Part shown: one piece after another, positions 1 through 12,639 of the stretch | Numbering within the stretch: the first letter of the stretch is position 1 | How the letters are laid out: each line of letters opens with the position of its first letter | DNA from: Eupeodes corollae | Lineage: Eukaryota; Arthropoda; Insecta; Diptera; Syrphidae | Length of the DNA: 64,000 bases | NCBI RefSeq assembly: GCF_945859685.1 | Contig: NC_079149.1 | Location: forward strand, 3,755,118 to 3,819,117 | Reading direction: 5' to 3' | Made by a program: the position numbers and the translations under genes | Notes under the pieces: model-generated | Database searches by the model: none | Told to the model about the DNA's origin: nothing | Seen by the model: the letters and a program-made list of their open reading frames with translations, nothing else

Positions 1-285
1 CTTTATTTTCATTTAACCTTTTGTGTAAAAGGGATCCTTGTAAAATTGGAAAAAAATAACTTATATTTCACTACAATACAAATTGCAAGTCGTAAAGGAC
101 CTGGGGTGTATTTAGTAGACAAACATTTTTGATAGTTTTTGTACGATGAGCTGAAAATATAGGTTAGTAAAATTAAGTTTCAAGTTGCCTTGGTCAAAAT
201 GTACGTTCAAGGAATTCAATTGATATCAAATGAAAACCCTTATGTCGCTGTACCTGCCCTTTGAATTATTGTTGGGCAACTCTTT
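1..285. repeat. Dispersed repeat, copy 1
   Basis: This stretch is clearly related, in the same orientation, to 50030..50330. Both have a block near the start reading roughly AAAAGGATTCC..TGTTAAATTRGAAAA, then TAGTTTTTGT..ATGAGCT, then CCTTGGTCAAAAT, with scattered differences between them. There is no coding potential. It is probably part of an unclassified transposon that extends beyond the left edge of the window. Similarity was judged by eye. Confidence 0.5.
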
Positions 286-490
286 GTGACGTTTCATTAT
301 TTTATCTCGCTCAAGCTTAAAGATCTAAATCTTTGACAGATATGACATAATTTTCTTTGCATTAACACCTATACAAATTAATTTTCAGTTTTATTGATGT
401 CGACTCATTTTTCTTCAAATATGGCGGCATTTTAAAATTAATTTTTGGTAACCGTTCATTTTCATCTTCTAAAATGCATAAAGCAAGAAC

Positions 491-699
491 AAATTTAAAT
501 GGATATTTGACAACTACGAGGACATAAGTATTAATGACAAGAAAGAATAAATTAAACGAAATGACCTAAAATCAATTTTCTATCATGTGTCAAAACAAAT
601 TCAAATGGAAATTTGACAGCTATGAGGACATTTGCTTTAATGAAAAGAAAGAATAATGAAAACAAAATGCCCTAAAATCAATTTTCTATCATGTGTCAT
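491..699. repeat. Two tandem units of about 105 bp
   Basis: A unit starting CAAATTTAAATGGATATTTG at 491 is repeated from 596 with about ten differences. Both units end in TCTATCATGTGTCA. This is a simple two-copy tandem duplication with no coding potential. Confidence 0.65.
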
Positions 700-2227
700 T
701 GTACAGAAAAAAGTCAATTTTTGTATTTATTAAAACCAAATTTACCAATGGAAAATCCCATAAAACAAAAGGATTGAAAATTACAAGTTTAATTGATTTT
801 CAGTTCGTATTTATTAATATAGTATCTGTTATTATTAAATTATAACTATACACATTATTATCTTAAGTTAGAGTCAAAAAGTAAAGCTCACAACACAATC
901 GACTATTTTTTGACTTTTATATACATAGATGCGCAGAATTAATAAATAGTGAAAGTTATTTGTATTGTGTAGTGTGCTTTTGAGTTGAAGTAATTCAATA
1001 GATAAAGCAAGATATTTATATGATTCGTCAGCACTCATTTTAACCTTATCAAGTTGTTTATTTCACACAAAACTGTCATGACTCAAATTTAAAATATTCG
1101 TTTCTAGTAACGACCAGACCTAACAACTTTAGAATTCTTATCAAAATTGAAGTCTATCTAAAGTTGCATAATCCAACTTCATAGACAACAGCTGGAAGTA
1201 TCTCTACTATTACAAAAAATAAACCCTATCAACCTTAAACAAAAAACCTAAACACAAAATCAATATAAACGACCTTGTGTAAGAAAAAATACTGAACTGT
1301 CATTGATTGAAGTCTTTTTGTTTCAAACTTTTTGAAACCCTTTTGTTTTGTTTAAAATAAAGTTCAACTACCAACAAGGTCGATTTAGCATACTTTTTAT
1401 TTTTTTGATTTAGGTTCAGAGATTGATATAAAAATCTATGAGGATATTGAAAACATTCAGTTAACAAAGTCAAAGCCAAAGCCCAGAGCCACCACTGTGC
1501 TCCTGTCAGGACAAACAATGGAAACTAATAAGAATTCATGATGACGATGACGATGAGTGGGTTGGGCCTTGGTTTTGTTCGGTCGGTGAGGTAAGTTTAT
1601 GATTGTTGTTTTTGTTTTGTTCTTTCTTATTTTATTGTTTTGAATGACGTGGAAGTATCCTTATTCGCAGACAACAGTCTGCATTTTATTTGGTGTATGA
1701 ATGTTTATCGTCTTTTCCTGTATAATAAACTGAGCTGAGGATAATTTAAAGTTCAATAACTTTAAGTGAGATAAGACGAGTAGGAAAAAGTTTTAGCTGT
1801 CAAAGTAAAATTTTAACGAAGCATCAGTGCTTTTAGTATTTCATTTTGAGGACAAGGCTGCTTTTAACTACTGACAAGTTGCAATGTTTGTTTAAGTAAT
1901 TATTTATTAAAGGAAATCAAAATTAAGTAGTATAAAGTTCGCATGACAGTTCCGTAACTATGAATTTTGTCGTTTTAACGGATAAAAATCGTACTTAAAA
2001 TTTATAACGTCGAAAGTTGACTTCTTAACTTTCTACTATTTCGAAATAAGGTATGCCGGAGATTTAAAAATAAATAAAAACAAACAATACTTAAGACTTA
2101 TTTTAATTTTAATACTTAAATAAACTCGTTACCTTTTGATATTAAAAATATGTTCTAAAACTAAATATGGACCATTTGGAACTACTAACTGAGGATCACA
2201 TACATTTTATATAAGAACTTGTTTAAC
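700..2227. other. Non-coding AT-rich region
   Basis: I find no convincing gene here. Positions 705..770 resemble the 3' part of the repeats at 35655 and 54235 (shared AATGGAAAATCCCAT-like block). A short open stretch at 1540..1590 ending in a consensus donor (GAG|GTAAGT at about 1590) could be an isolated exon, but nothing supports it. Confidence 0.4.
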
Positions 2228-2646
2228 TTAGGCGCCACTTATAGCTATCATTGAAATCGATCCGGAAAAATGTTTGAATCGATATTTGACGGTGTTTCCC
2301 TTTGATTAGAAATGAAAATTATATACTAATCGATCGGAATTCACACAAAGAATTTTTTTTTGGAAAAAAAAGTGTAGCTTCGCATTTATTTTTTCCTAAA
2401 AATGTATTTTTATTCATTATCATGAACAGCTGATACTTTTATGTTTAAAAGTGAAACGAATCGTTCCACTGATTTGGGTTCCGATTTCACACAGTCCCAA
2501 TGACAGATTTCTGTCAGTAAAAAATTTTCGGTGGATTTCAATTAGGAAATTTTTGTCAATGACAGAACTTAATTAAGGATAGCTATAAACGACCTGTCAA
2601 AAAAAATCCAATGTTTGTTTGCAATGATAGCTATAACTTGCGGCTT
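2228..2646. mobile_element. MITE with about 24-bp imperfect TIRs
   Basis: The left end (GGCGCCACTTATAGCTATCA) and the inverted right end (CGCAAGTTATAGCTATCATT) share the core CTTATAGCTATCATTG. The interior is non-coding. Its right half (about 2440-2610, with the CCTGTCAAAAAAA motif) is related to the units arrayed at 42240..43110. Superfamily unassigned. Confidence 0.65.
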
Positions 2647-2699
2647 ATGCGGGACTATCCTAATTAAATAAACACGCCAGAAAGACAAAATTAACATAA

Positions 2700-3114
2700 T
2701 TGGAAGCATATTACTGAATTTGCTAATAATTGGGAAGGTTCAGAGGGAATAAGAGCCTTTAAAGTAAGGCAAGTTTGGCCAGCTGCTTATTGACAAGTTG
2801 ACGGGAATGTTAGTGAATTTCCCTAATTTGTTTTAGGTATGGTTAGACTGGAAGGCGTATATTAAAAGAAAACTGTAGAAAACAAAAAAGAAATCAATGC
2901 TACAGGTGGTGGAATGAACAGAATGCATTCTTTTTCAGACCTTGAAGAAAGTGTTATCAAGTTAACTGGTCTTGAAACATCAACAAGTCGACGTCTTCCA
3001 ACCAATTTTCATCAAAGCCACTCAAACGATACCTGCCTGACTTTTGCGGAAACAAATGAAACTTCAACAGGTATTTTATCGTCAATCAAATTTTTTTTGG
3101 GAAAAGCAAAATAA
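2700..3114 (+). pseudogene. Myb/SANT-like transposon protein fragment (zeste-like)
   Basis: Conceptual translation in shifting frames gives the second half of the Myb/SANT-like DNA-binding domain found in zeste-like insect proteins and in the accessory ORF of PIF/Harbinger transposons. A W..WKAYIKRKL stretch (about 2840-2875) is followed, after a frameshift, by K..INATGGG and then NRMHSFSDLEESVIKLTGLE at about 2914-2973. The frame stays open to a stop at 3114. Upstream, a fragment ending at GTAAGG (about 2765) and an acceptor TTGTTTTAG at about 2836 look like an intron of the original gene. It is disrupted by a stop (AAACTGTAG) and a frameshift, so I call it a relic. The neighbouring MITE may or may not belong to the same element. 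Confidence 0.6.
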
Positions 3115-4862
3115 AAATGCGGATGATATCTCAAGCAGCTTGCGTCGTATAAAATAAAAATAAATAATAGTGAAATGAATTAAATGCATCCCTTAAAATG
3201 TTCCTTTGTATTTTTAATCCGTGTGTTCATTGCAAAATTTTCTTCATTTATTGCAAAAGAAGCGATTGCAAATGAATCCATTTTAAAAAATATACAAACA
3301 GCAAGATCCAAGATTAAATTTCAATTTTGATTTTCACATTTTGACGTTTACCAGCTGATTCCGAAAGTCCGAATAAATGGTTTCTGTGTGGCAATGCTTT
3401 TTCACATTTCGTTTGGGGCCTATGATATAAATTCTTTCGTAGCGGAACGAAACGTTCGGAACTTTGCTACGACGGAGCTTGTGATAAGGGTGATTATCAC
3501 AAAATTTCAACTGTTTTCATAATTTGTATTTATTTTTCTCGAAGTCACGATTAAAATTAGTTGGATTTAATGTTAAGCTTACAGCTGAACACTCAGAAAT
3601 CGTCTTCTGAATGACAAATGTGATACAACTTTGAAGCCATAGGCAAACTTAACAAAAACAGAAACACAATTTATAATTTGGCAATTCAGGCCATTTTTAG
3701 ATACACAAGGCCTTATTTTTTTTAAGTTCAAAGCAGAAAACTGAGCTGTCAAAAAAAGATCTATGTATTCCTTTTCATAGCTTAGACATATTTGAATTGG
3801 AAAACTCGCGTTATGTTTCTTTTTTTCAATTAGAGCTAGTTCGAAACTTGATTTATGCAATATAAAGAAAACGGTCAAGCTTATGGAATACAAAACTGAG
3901 CGCGGCTAACTCAACGTTTTATTCGTGTGTATGACACAGACAGATAAGAAATTTTTGACAGTTTGTTTTAGAAATAAATCGAACCCTACCCTGAGCCTAA
4001 TTGACGTGCTTAGGCTCTGTTCTAAGCTTAAAAACAAAAAGGCTCAAAAAGAAAAAAACTAATTCAATCTGAATCTGTACTCCATTTTGTGTGAAAATAT
4101 CAACTTTCATTTTTAACAATCGACTATTGTAGAAGCTTTAAATTATTTTTCTGAGTAAAACTACATTAATTAGCGATATTCCATTTGAGTTAAAGTACTT
4201 ATAATGATAAGTGAACTCACAGAAATTATTTCAAGCGCATGAGGGCATTAGTAATTTTTAAATCAACACTTGACTTTTGCTATCTTTTACTCACGAGTCA
4301 CGAAAACACACGTCATTTTCTTAAAAGCTTCCTTAAACATTTCAATTTTACCCAAATAATTGAGATTTTAACTAAATTTCGGCGGACTGAATAAATTTTA
4401 AATAAATAAATCAATTAAAGTAATATAACTTTGAACACATGACCCTCCACCAAAACGTACATTAAAAAATACCTTTAAGTAACATGGTTGTGTACCGCGA
4501 AGGTTTCTTTTAATTTGAAAGTCTAAAGCTTAAAATAACTACCTTATTAAAACAAAGAATTATACTTTAACTATTAGGAAATTTATACAAATAAATAGAG
4601 CTCAATCCCAAGAGCGACATCAATCAAATGTAAACTCGTTTGAGAAGGGTTATCCATTAATTTAAAAAAAGGCAAATAAACAATTAAAAGCCAATTAGTT
4701 TGTAAAATTCCCACATTAAGGTAGGTCTACACTTCCATGTACCCGCTCAGGCGTTATTTCTACTCACCAAACCTGATACACTGTATTTTAAATAAAACCT
4801 AACTAACTGACAACAATTAGATGTTATGCAACATAATAAATAGAACAATAACTCAAACTCAC
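3115..4862. other. Non-coding region, nothing recognised
   Basis: AT-rich DNA with short open frames only. A small inverted repeat (CGTAGC..GCTACG, 3438-3472) is visible. If the minus-strand exon at 4863..5312 is real, this is its first intron, and its remaining exons lie to the left, possibly outside the window. Confidence 0.4.
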
Positions 4863-5312
4863 CCCATTCCGTGTGAATCCGTTCCGTTTGATGTCTGACA
4901 TTTTATTTAAATTTATTCTCGTTCTCGGAACCAAATGATCTTGAACTCCAAAGTGTTGATGATTTTCAGCAGCTGTACACTGGCGCTGGTTGCTTTGAAA
5001 ATTTGAATGTAGGCACTTTTTTAAGTTATTTTTCAAGCGAATTGCTTGAGATTGAGAGTCTAGTTCTAATAAGGCACAGCTTGATGGATCAGATTCAGAT
5101 CCTAATTGATGCTGATGATGACGTTTAAATTCACTTATTGACAATGATAACGAATTCGAATTAGTTTTATTCTTCGAACTACGACTATAGCCTCTCGAAT
5201 GCTGCTGACAACACCTAGACTGATGATTACAAGTTGTAGATCTATACTGTTCTGCTGCTGCGCTGCGTCGACAAGAACTCGATACGGCTACTCTGATAAC
5301 AGTTGTTGCCAT
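4863..5312 (-). CDS. Candidate first coding exon, unidentified protein
   Basis: An open frame of 150 codons starts at ATG 5312 and reaches a strong splice donor, AATGGG|GTGAGT, with the exon ending at 4863 in phase 0. The protein is rich in Ser, Asn, His and Gln, starts MATTVIRVAVSSSCRRSAAA (a basic, Ser/Ala-rich start that could be a mitochondrial presequence) and has no domain I recognise. A second in-frame ATG, about 13 codons before the donor (MSDIKRNGFTRNG), could be the real start, in which case the upstream part would be an open 5' leader. Base composition is less AT-rich than the surroundings and the DNA upstream (5.6-6.6 kb) is also GC-richer, as expected for a gene's 5' end. No following exon was found to the left, so the gene is incomplete here and its function unknown. 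Confidence 0.45.
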
Positions 5313-6660
5313 AAACTTTTGGGAGGTTTTTTTCTAAAATTTTATTTTTTGAAGATCTCTTCTTCTCTACAAATTTATAATTACGTACCTCCAAAATAAT
5401 TAAACCACATTAAGCTTCCTTATCAGAAGTTTATTATAAAAATCTAATTATCAAGGTCGAAAGTCGAGAGTATTATTTTTTTCAGTCACTCGTGGATGGA
5501 AGCAAAGCTGATTTTTATTTAATTTTTTTTGTTTTGTTGCTTATTGTGATACTTTAGTTGATTACTCATACACAATGTGCTCGCTTTATTCATAGACGCT
5601 TTATCTTTGATTACTGGCAATCGCAAAATTTTGCGCCACATGAATATTCACACTCTTGAGAGACACAAGACACAGCGCTTCACTACACCGGAGCTGCAAT
5701 CAATTAGCCTTTGCACTTCGGAGCAGAATTAATTTGGACGAAAAAGGCACGAAAAACATCACAGAAATTAATCAACCGATTGAGATTTCACGGTCATCGG
5801 GGTAGTTGGACGAGGACGACTTTGCAAGTTTTATATGGAAACTATCACGAAGGCAATTAAAATCAACTCTTCCTAGTTTCTATTCAAGAGCCAAAGTTCC
5901 ACTTCAAAGGTTGGAAAAAAAGAAACAACGACTTGGGGCGCTCTACAAACAAAAAGACCTAAACTAAAGTGTTACGACAGACGGAGTTCATAATAAGACA
6001 CGGTTCATTGATTTCACGAACTGTAGCGCGGTGGCAAGATAAGGACGAGGAAGGAGTGTTCCCTTTAGAATTGGTGCTTGTGGTCATCTATATACGGACG
6101 GAACGGATACGGAGGACAACAACACTAAGGGACATTCCAAATACGAGACAAGACAAGACTAAAAAGTATTACTTATTCGACAAGACAATACGACAACGAT
6201 GCTGTCACAGCAGTAACACTGGGAATACTGCCAAAATAATGCACTGTAACTACAACGCAATCGCTTCGCTTAGCTCGGTGTCGTTGTCGTTGCCGTTGAC
6301 TCGTTGGGCTCGTTGGCGCTGACTGTGCTAATGCCAATGGTGATGGTGATTCCTTCTCATTGGCGATTTGTTGTTGTTTGGTTAGTTTTACGTATCAAGT
6401 ACGCTCGATTAAGCTCATTGACTCATGACAGCAGCTGGTATGGTAGCTAGCTGGTATCTGGGAGGGCAGTTCTTTTCTTGGGGTTTGACTCTTGTGCGTT
6501 GTGGTGGCTTCAGCTTCTGCTTCTGGTTGCGGGTAAATGCTCCCTATCGTCTTTGGATTTGTTTTTGCTTCGGAAGAGAGGGTAGAGTGAGAGCGATACA
6601 TTCTCGCACGTTCAAGCTTTTTCTTTTTTTAAAGAAAAGCTTCTATAAATAAATAAATAT
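5313..6660 (-). other. Probable 5' region of the 4863..5312 exon
   Basis: A locally GC-richer block (about 5600-6600) lies upstream of the minus-strand exon. It contains CAACG/CGTTG-rich triplet-like sequence (6260-6320), typical of fly 5' leaders. I could not identify an Inr/DPE or TATA arrangement on the minus strand, so no start site is proposed. The open frames here look incidental. Confidence 0.35.
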
Positions 6661-7910
6661 TTCTGTTTGGAAGTTTACATGGAATTGTGAAATTTGGAAT
6701 CATGTCTTTTAGCTCCAAAACACACAAAAGTCTATTTAACTTAATTTTGAGCTTTCAAATGGAATAGTTGTTGGAGTTTGGCCACACTTTCCATTGACAA
6801 CAGTGGTGCATTTTGATGTATTCTTCTTACTTTTTTTCTGTGATCATTTAAGTGCACATTATGCGTTTAACAAAAGTAAAAGTTGTCAATTCATTCAAAT
6901 GTCGAAAAAAAACACTTTTTACTATCCTCACCTCACAGACTTAAAACATTTATACACACCGTTTCTTCGCAAATGGAAATATTATGTAATTTATACAACT
7001 TTCACTTAAAATTGTATTTGGGAAATGTGTTATTTTTTGTGACGTATACGCCATGTTGTTCCATTAACATTTTAGTATTTTATTATATTTTCTTTTCAGT
7101 AATGTTTGAAATTATTTTAAATGGAAAAATAAAATAACTTTACTTGAATTTTCACAAATCATTTTTCTGATATTCATTCGAAGTGAATCTGTGTATGTCG
7201 GTAACGTCGGTAATATTGCGCGGAATTCTTCTATTCACGTGAAAGCATTCATTCTATACAATTCAGATCTGCATATTAAATGCAGCGGATTTTTCATTTG
7301 ATGTCTGGTTTGTTAATTTTTGTAAGCAAAATGTAAGTGAAAACTAATTTATTGCTAAATGTAGAATATTTCTTTTATAAATAAAAGAATATTAACATTT
7401 TTAGGGGAAGGAAGACACTTTTTAACTCTGATTACAAATAGAATAAAAGGTCCAATACTCCCAATTCCCAAAAATTACACAAATTATTCAACATTCCCAA
7501 GATTTTTGCATAAACAGCTGTTTATTTGAATGTCAAATTGGTTTGGGATAATGTAGTTCACCAGATGGATAGCGGAATGCAAAGACAGTGCGAAAGGGAA
7601 TCGAATGGGTGAATCCAATATACGATCCACGTGAATAGCAAAATAGGGCTGTTTACACAGAAAAAAAACTAAAATTTGTAGTTGATCTGGTTGCCATAGG
7701 CAATTTATTAAAAGATCGCAGTGCTGTTACAGTACAAAATTTCAACTCTGTTGAAAAAATGTAAAGGTAAAGGTATCTCATTGGAAGGCTGTGCATTTCC
7801 GTGTATAATTGTCAACTTTCAGTAAAGCGGTTTTTGTTACAACTTATTCGAATTGAATGTTTTTGAGCCGGCAACAAGGGTCTTAAAGTATTTGCATATG
7901 AACCAATTTT
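6661..7910. other. Non-coding region with an inverted 11-mer pair
   Basis: No gene seen. CTATTCACGTG at 7231..7241 has an exact inverted partner at 7628..7638. They might be subterminal parts of a 400-450-bp MITE, but the flanks do not extend the match well and no target duplication is visible. Confidence 0.3.
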
Positions 7911-9089
7911 TAACTTCCCATAGAAAGTTATTTTAAATGTCCGATTTGTCAAATTGAAAATTTTGACATTTCTCGACGTTTCAAGGTTCCTAGAGTCGAA
8001 ATAAAAGTTTTTTAGAAAGATGTTTGTGCGTGCGTGCGTGCGTACTTTCGTACGTCCGTACGTTAGCGACGTTTTTTAGGTCGTCCATAGCTCATGAACC
8101 AGAAGAGATATCGACTTCAAATAAATTTTTCTATACAGATAATAAGACAGAAAGATTCAGAAAGTGCTCTCATGAAAATTGAATGGGTGGTTTTTTTTAT
8201 CATAGCAATTTAAAAAAAAGGTGAAAATTTTGGTTAACTCTAAATATCTCACGAACACAAACATGACCCTAGAGACTTGAATTAAATTGTATATAATACA
8301 TTTTAACGTGAATCCAAAACAAGTATATTTTTTGAAGAAAATCCAATTAACGTTTTTTTTATAAATCAACAAAATTTATACAAAAAATGTTCACCTAGAA
8401 AATTTTAGGAATACATAATGATTTTATCTCCAAATAATTTTGTGCAACGAAAAATAACAGTTTTTTTTATAAAAGAACCTAAAAAAAATTACTCAAAGTT
8501 AGTAAAAATTGAATTTTGACTCAAATATCTTTTCAAAAATTTGAGATTATGGCCTCCAACTAATTTTAACTTATAAGAAATATTGTTTTCAACATTCGGT
8601 TAAATTTTGAGAAAAATTGAATTGACAGTTTTTCTTTACAAAAAAATAAAAACCTAACAAAAATAATACTAAAACTTGGTAAAAATGTACTTTCGACTCA
8701 AATAGCTTTTTTAAAAATTAAAAATATTGACTTCAAACTTTTTTTATTTTTAAGAAAATAGTGTTCTCGATATTCAGTAATACCCAACAGTTCCATAAAA
8801 AAAAATTGGTAAAGATTGATGTTCGGTTCTTGATATTTCTCAAATTAATTGGATTCATCTTATTTGTAAAAATTCAAGAAATGCTTTTTAAATTGGTAAA
8901 AATTTGTTTCCGACTAAAAATCTATTTAACAAAACTAGATTTTCAAACAAAACTATTTCTTTATATGAGAAATATTGTTGGTAATTTTAAAATTAAAACA
9001 ACTTTTTAACCCTACAAACTTTTAAGCAAGATAAACCGACAGACGGGATGGGAAGTTATCAGTGTGGGTCGCATCCCAGCCTCGTTTTT
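7911..9089. mobile_element. Repetitive element with internal tandem repeats, copy 1
   Basis: Starts TAACTTCCCATAGAAAGTTA and ends near GGGATGGGAAGTTATCAG followed by CATCCCAGCC. The start and near-end form a short inverted repeat (AACTTCCCAT / ATGGGAAGTT), and the last 35 bases can fold (GGGATG..CATCCC). Positions 8020-8070 hold a GTGCGTGCGTGCG / CGTACGTCCGTACGT run. The interior (8440-8800) carries degenerate units with ATATCTTTTCAAAAA and GAATTGACAGTTTTT blocks. No transposase. A longer copy lies at 45420..46994 in the same orientation. Superfamily unknown. Confidence 0.7.
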
Positions 9090-9397
9090 TGAATCGCTTT
9101 AAGAGATACATTTTTTTCATCTATCAACCATAAGACAGTTGTTTAAGCTACTAGTATAATCTTTCCAATTTAGATTAGAATCTATTGTTATTCCCAAATA
9201 CTTAAAGTTTTTTACTATATCAATTTTGAAATAAGAATTGGAATATGAGTCGTTACGTACGAAATTATGTTCGCCACAAAAATGTAAAGGAAAACTGATT
9301 TGTTTGATTTTTTTACAATTTGGGTTTTGGAAATAGAAATTATAAGGACAAGGATTAAGTCCAAATGTTTTAAACTACATTAATTTAGTTTTGTAGT
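9090..9397. other. Non-coding, nothing recognised
   Basis: AT-rich spacer between the tandem-repeat element and the SINE. No coding or repeat signal that I can support. Confidence 0.4.
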
Positions 9398-9399
9398 AG

Positions 9400-9630
9400 T
9401 ACCCGTGGCATGATGGTTAGTGCGATGGACTGTCATGCGAGAGGTCTTGGGTTCTTGGTACTGCCTCTTGCGAGGAATTGACAAATTCTCCAAGAGTAAT
9501 TCTTGTCATGAAAAGTGCTTTCTCAAATTAGCCGTTTGGATTCGGCTTAAAACTGTAGGTCCCTTCCATCCCTGATAACAGTACTCCCACACAGCTCTCA
9601 AACTAACTGTTGCGCCACCCATTACTATAT
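9400..9630 (+). mobile_element. tRNA-derived SINE
   Basis: The head resembles RNA polymerase III internal promoters: box A-like TGGCATGATGG at 9406..9416, and box B-like GGGTTC(TTGGTAC) at about 9449..9460, about 40 bp apart as in a tRNA. The downstream body contains GGATTCGGCTTAAAACTGTA and a tail with TGTTGCGCCACCCATTA. The tail motifs (TGTAGGTC.CTTC, AACA..ACTC.C.CAC, GCGCCA) recur at 12640..12755. The head does not form an acceptable tRNA cloverleaf, so this is a SINE and not a tRNA gene. Confidence 0.7.
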
Positions 9631-11485
9631 TAATTTAGTTTTTCACTTATAATAAAATTATGAACAAGAAAATAATTTTAAATGGTAGGTTAAAGAGATA
9701 TCATCTGCAAAAGCTGTTGTAAGACCATTTAACGGAAGCGAAAAGAGTTATATACCTATGTTATATAAGTTTTACATAAAGTAAATTCGTGTTGCCAGCA
9801 ATTATATTTAATTGAATATAACACTGACCAAGAACAGATCCATATGGAACTCTTATTTTAATAGGTAATCTTAATTTGCAAAAATATTAGGTTGCAACAG
9901 TTCATTTTCAAAACTTTTACCAGTAAAGCAGTTACAATTAGATAGTTAATCCATTAAAGGTTTTAATTTGTCAGCTATCATTATTAAATATTCATCGAAT
10001 AAGTTAGAAATGGAACTTGAGCCTGTTAAAGATTCCAGTATGGGGTGTTCGAGCTTATTCATGAACATACAATTTTCAAACATCAATTAAAACATTAAGA
10101 AACAATATTTTAAAACAACTAGTTATATGCAGTTTAAATAAAATAATTCATTAATTAACTATTTTAATTTGCACAAATAAAATAAGACCCTTGTTTTTAT
10201 ATTTTAAATTATAAATAATAACAAAACAAGTATCAAGTGTTAAACATTTGTTTCATGGAAGAATTAATAATTTAGAATAATAAATAGTTTATCATATTAA
10301 GCAATTAAGATGTTAAGGGCATATTGTAGTAACAAACCTAAAGCTCCTCTTGAAACCCAATATGGTCTAGAGATACTCCTTAATCGTATCGAGTCGTTAC
10401 TTTAAACTTTTTAGGGTAATTTGTATTCAAAACACATCCAAACGAAATTACAACGTGAACAATTTACAAAGCCAATGCAAAAAATGTCGTAATATAATCT
10501 AACTTGCAAATTCCAATGCATAGATAGTAAGCTAGATACTTCCCGCGCAATTCGTGGTCCGGTCATAGTAGATTCCGCTTGGTACTGCAATATTCTGACC
10601 ACACTTTGTGTGTACAAAAAAGTAACTTGTAATTTTTATAGTAAGTATGGTAATGGGTACAGAGGGGACATGGTAATAGGAATGCAAAGCTTTTTTTAAA
10701 GCAATTTGAAAAGTTGCACCTAAGTTGCTGTGGCTCAGATTTGACTTCGCAATAGACGTGGTGGTCTTTGGGCTTAGTATTTCAATGCTACTTAAACTTA
10801 ATGAGAGATGGAAAGTGTAAGTGGACAGATTTGTTTACGGTTACCTTTTATGTTAGATTTTTGTTTATACAAATTATGGTTTAATGGAATTTTTAATTAA
10901 AATAAATGTTTGCATATTTTAAAAGTGAAACTTTTTTGTTTAAAAGTTGTACTCTTTGTTTTGTTATTAGATTCAACAAACAGAAGGGAGTTAATAATTT
11001 TTAATTTCAAAAGACTTACACAATATTTGTTCCTCACAAAAGTTATAATTATGTTATTGACAAAAATATATTAGGTTCTTGAATTTTATTTCCGGTTTGA
11101 AATCTTGTCTTTTCTAACAGATGCAAGAAAATGTTTTTCTTTATGTCATATTTCACTAAAAATAGTCGTTTTGAGACTATTAATATTTAATCCAGAGTTC
11201 TTTACTTCAACTAGGTTCAGTTCGTGGATTTTGATTTATGTATATTGTTCTTTTCATACTTTGAAAACATCGTAGCACTTACAAATACCAAATGGAAAAA
11301 CATTTTATTCTAACTCATTTCATTTGGCTTTTGAAAGATTTGTTAATTTCCGACTTAAAACGATGGTTCTGCGAAATATTCATCTTTCTTTCTTCCAACT
11401 TTCGAAACTTTTTAGCCTTGGTCGGGGGTAAACGGTCAAAAATTTAAATTTTTGCGATTTTGAGATCGAAATGATAACCATGCAT
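9631..11485. other. Intergenic, nothing recognised
   Basis: AT-rich DNA with only short chance frames. No splice-framed exon, repeat or RNA gene that I can support. Confidence 0.4.
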
Positions 11486-11974
11486 GGGCCCTGATTATTA
11501 TGGGATTCCGGGCGAATCGTTTTGCTAGCGAGTTTGCCATTTTTCTATTATTGCTTTGCATTCGACTTCTTCGTTTTGAATTCGACCAAGTAACGAATTT
11601 GAAATGTCAATTTGAAAGAGTGTTTATTATTATTCACTGTCGATTTCGTGGATTCTTTCTGGTTTGTAGTTATATAAAAATGTGAGTAAGCTTTATTTTA
11701 ATTTTCTTAAAATGTATCCACAATAAAATAAAAAGTTTTGAATAAATCACTGCAATTTTCACAAATCCAATCACAACAAAATAAAATGTGTGGAAAGCTG
11801 TCAAATCACTGGAATATTGGAAGAAAAAGTGAAACAAAAAGTGTCAAATCACTGAAATATGGGAAGAAATATTTTCGCTTCGCCGCGAATTCTTTAATAA
11901 GGAAATATGACGCGAGTGGAATTTGAAGGGTCGAATTTGAAAACGATCCGCCGCGAACCTCACAATCAGGCCCC
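11486..11974. mobile_element. MITE with long imperfect TIRs (GGGCCCTGATT)
   Basis: The left end GGGCCCTGATTATTATGGGA is mirrored by the right end, which read inverted is GGGGCCTGATTGTGAGGTTC. Similarity continues inward to GCGAATCGTTTT / GCGGATCGTTTT (about 40 bp in all). The interior is non-coding, with a repeated CTGTCAAATCACTGGAATAT-like segment (11800 and 11850). No clear target-site duplication, so the superfamily is undecided. Confidence 0.65.
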
Positions 11975-12639
11975 TGTATTTACTAACGCATTTTTCCAAA
12001 TTTTGCTTATATAGTTGAAGCGATTAATTTGCTGCAGTAAAACGCTTCTTAATAAAATGTTTAGGCATATAATTTACTTAAGGGTTTACAGAAATATTTA
12101 AAATTCTTAACTGACTTTAAATGTCTTTAAAATTTGTTTCCGAAGCTGATTTGCAAGTTTTCTAAAACAACACAAATCGTGCTTCATTTATTTTAAGGCC
12201 GGTTGTTTTAAAAAAATTGCAAACAAATTCTTGACATTTTGGTATATCTTTCTTTTGGTTATGCCTTATAGAAAAAAAGTTATCAGGGTTTTAAGTTAAA
12301 ATATGTATTTGAAAAAGCTAAAATGCGTTTGGCAACAAGAATGCTGCAATCAAAACCTCTAGGACATACATTATTGTAATCGGGGAAAGTTTTGTTGATA
12401 TTTTTGTATACCATTGCTGAAAAAAATGCCAGACATTTGAATTTGATATTATGATGCTTATGTCTACAAATTCACATCAAGAAATGTTGGTTTTCACTCC
12501 ACTCCCAAAGATAATAAATATATTTGTTACTTATAAAAATGCTACTTCCATCACGGCAGCCGTTGTAACTGTGGAGATCCGAACAAAATTTGCAAAAATA
12601 ATATTTAAACTACTGAGGAATGGAGAAACCCTTCAAGAG
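11975..12639. other. Intergenic, nothing recognised
   Basis: AT-rich sequence with no supported feature. Confidence 0.4.

Noticed and set aside
1540..1590. Plus-strand mini-exon ending GAG|GTAAGT
   Set aside because: The donor is good but the frame is low-complexity (ATGACG repeats) and no partner exon was found.
5969..6652. Overlapping frames on both strands (117, 68 and 75 codons)
   Set aside because: Composition effect in a GC-richer upstream region. No splice framing or homology.
9406..9475. tRNA gene
   Set aside because: Box A/B-like motifs are present, but no acceptor stem or cloverleaf pairing can be drawn, and the downstream body is shared with another repeat copy. It is a SINE.
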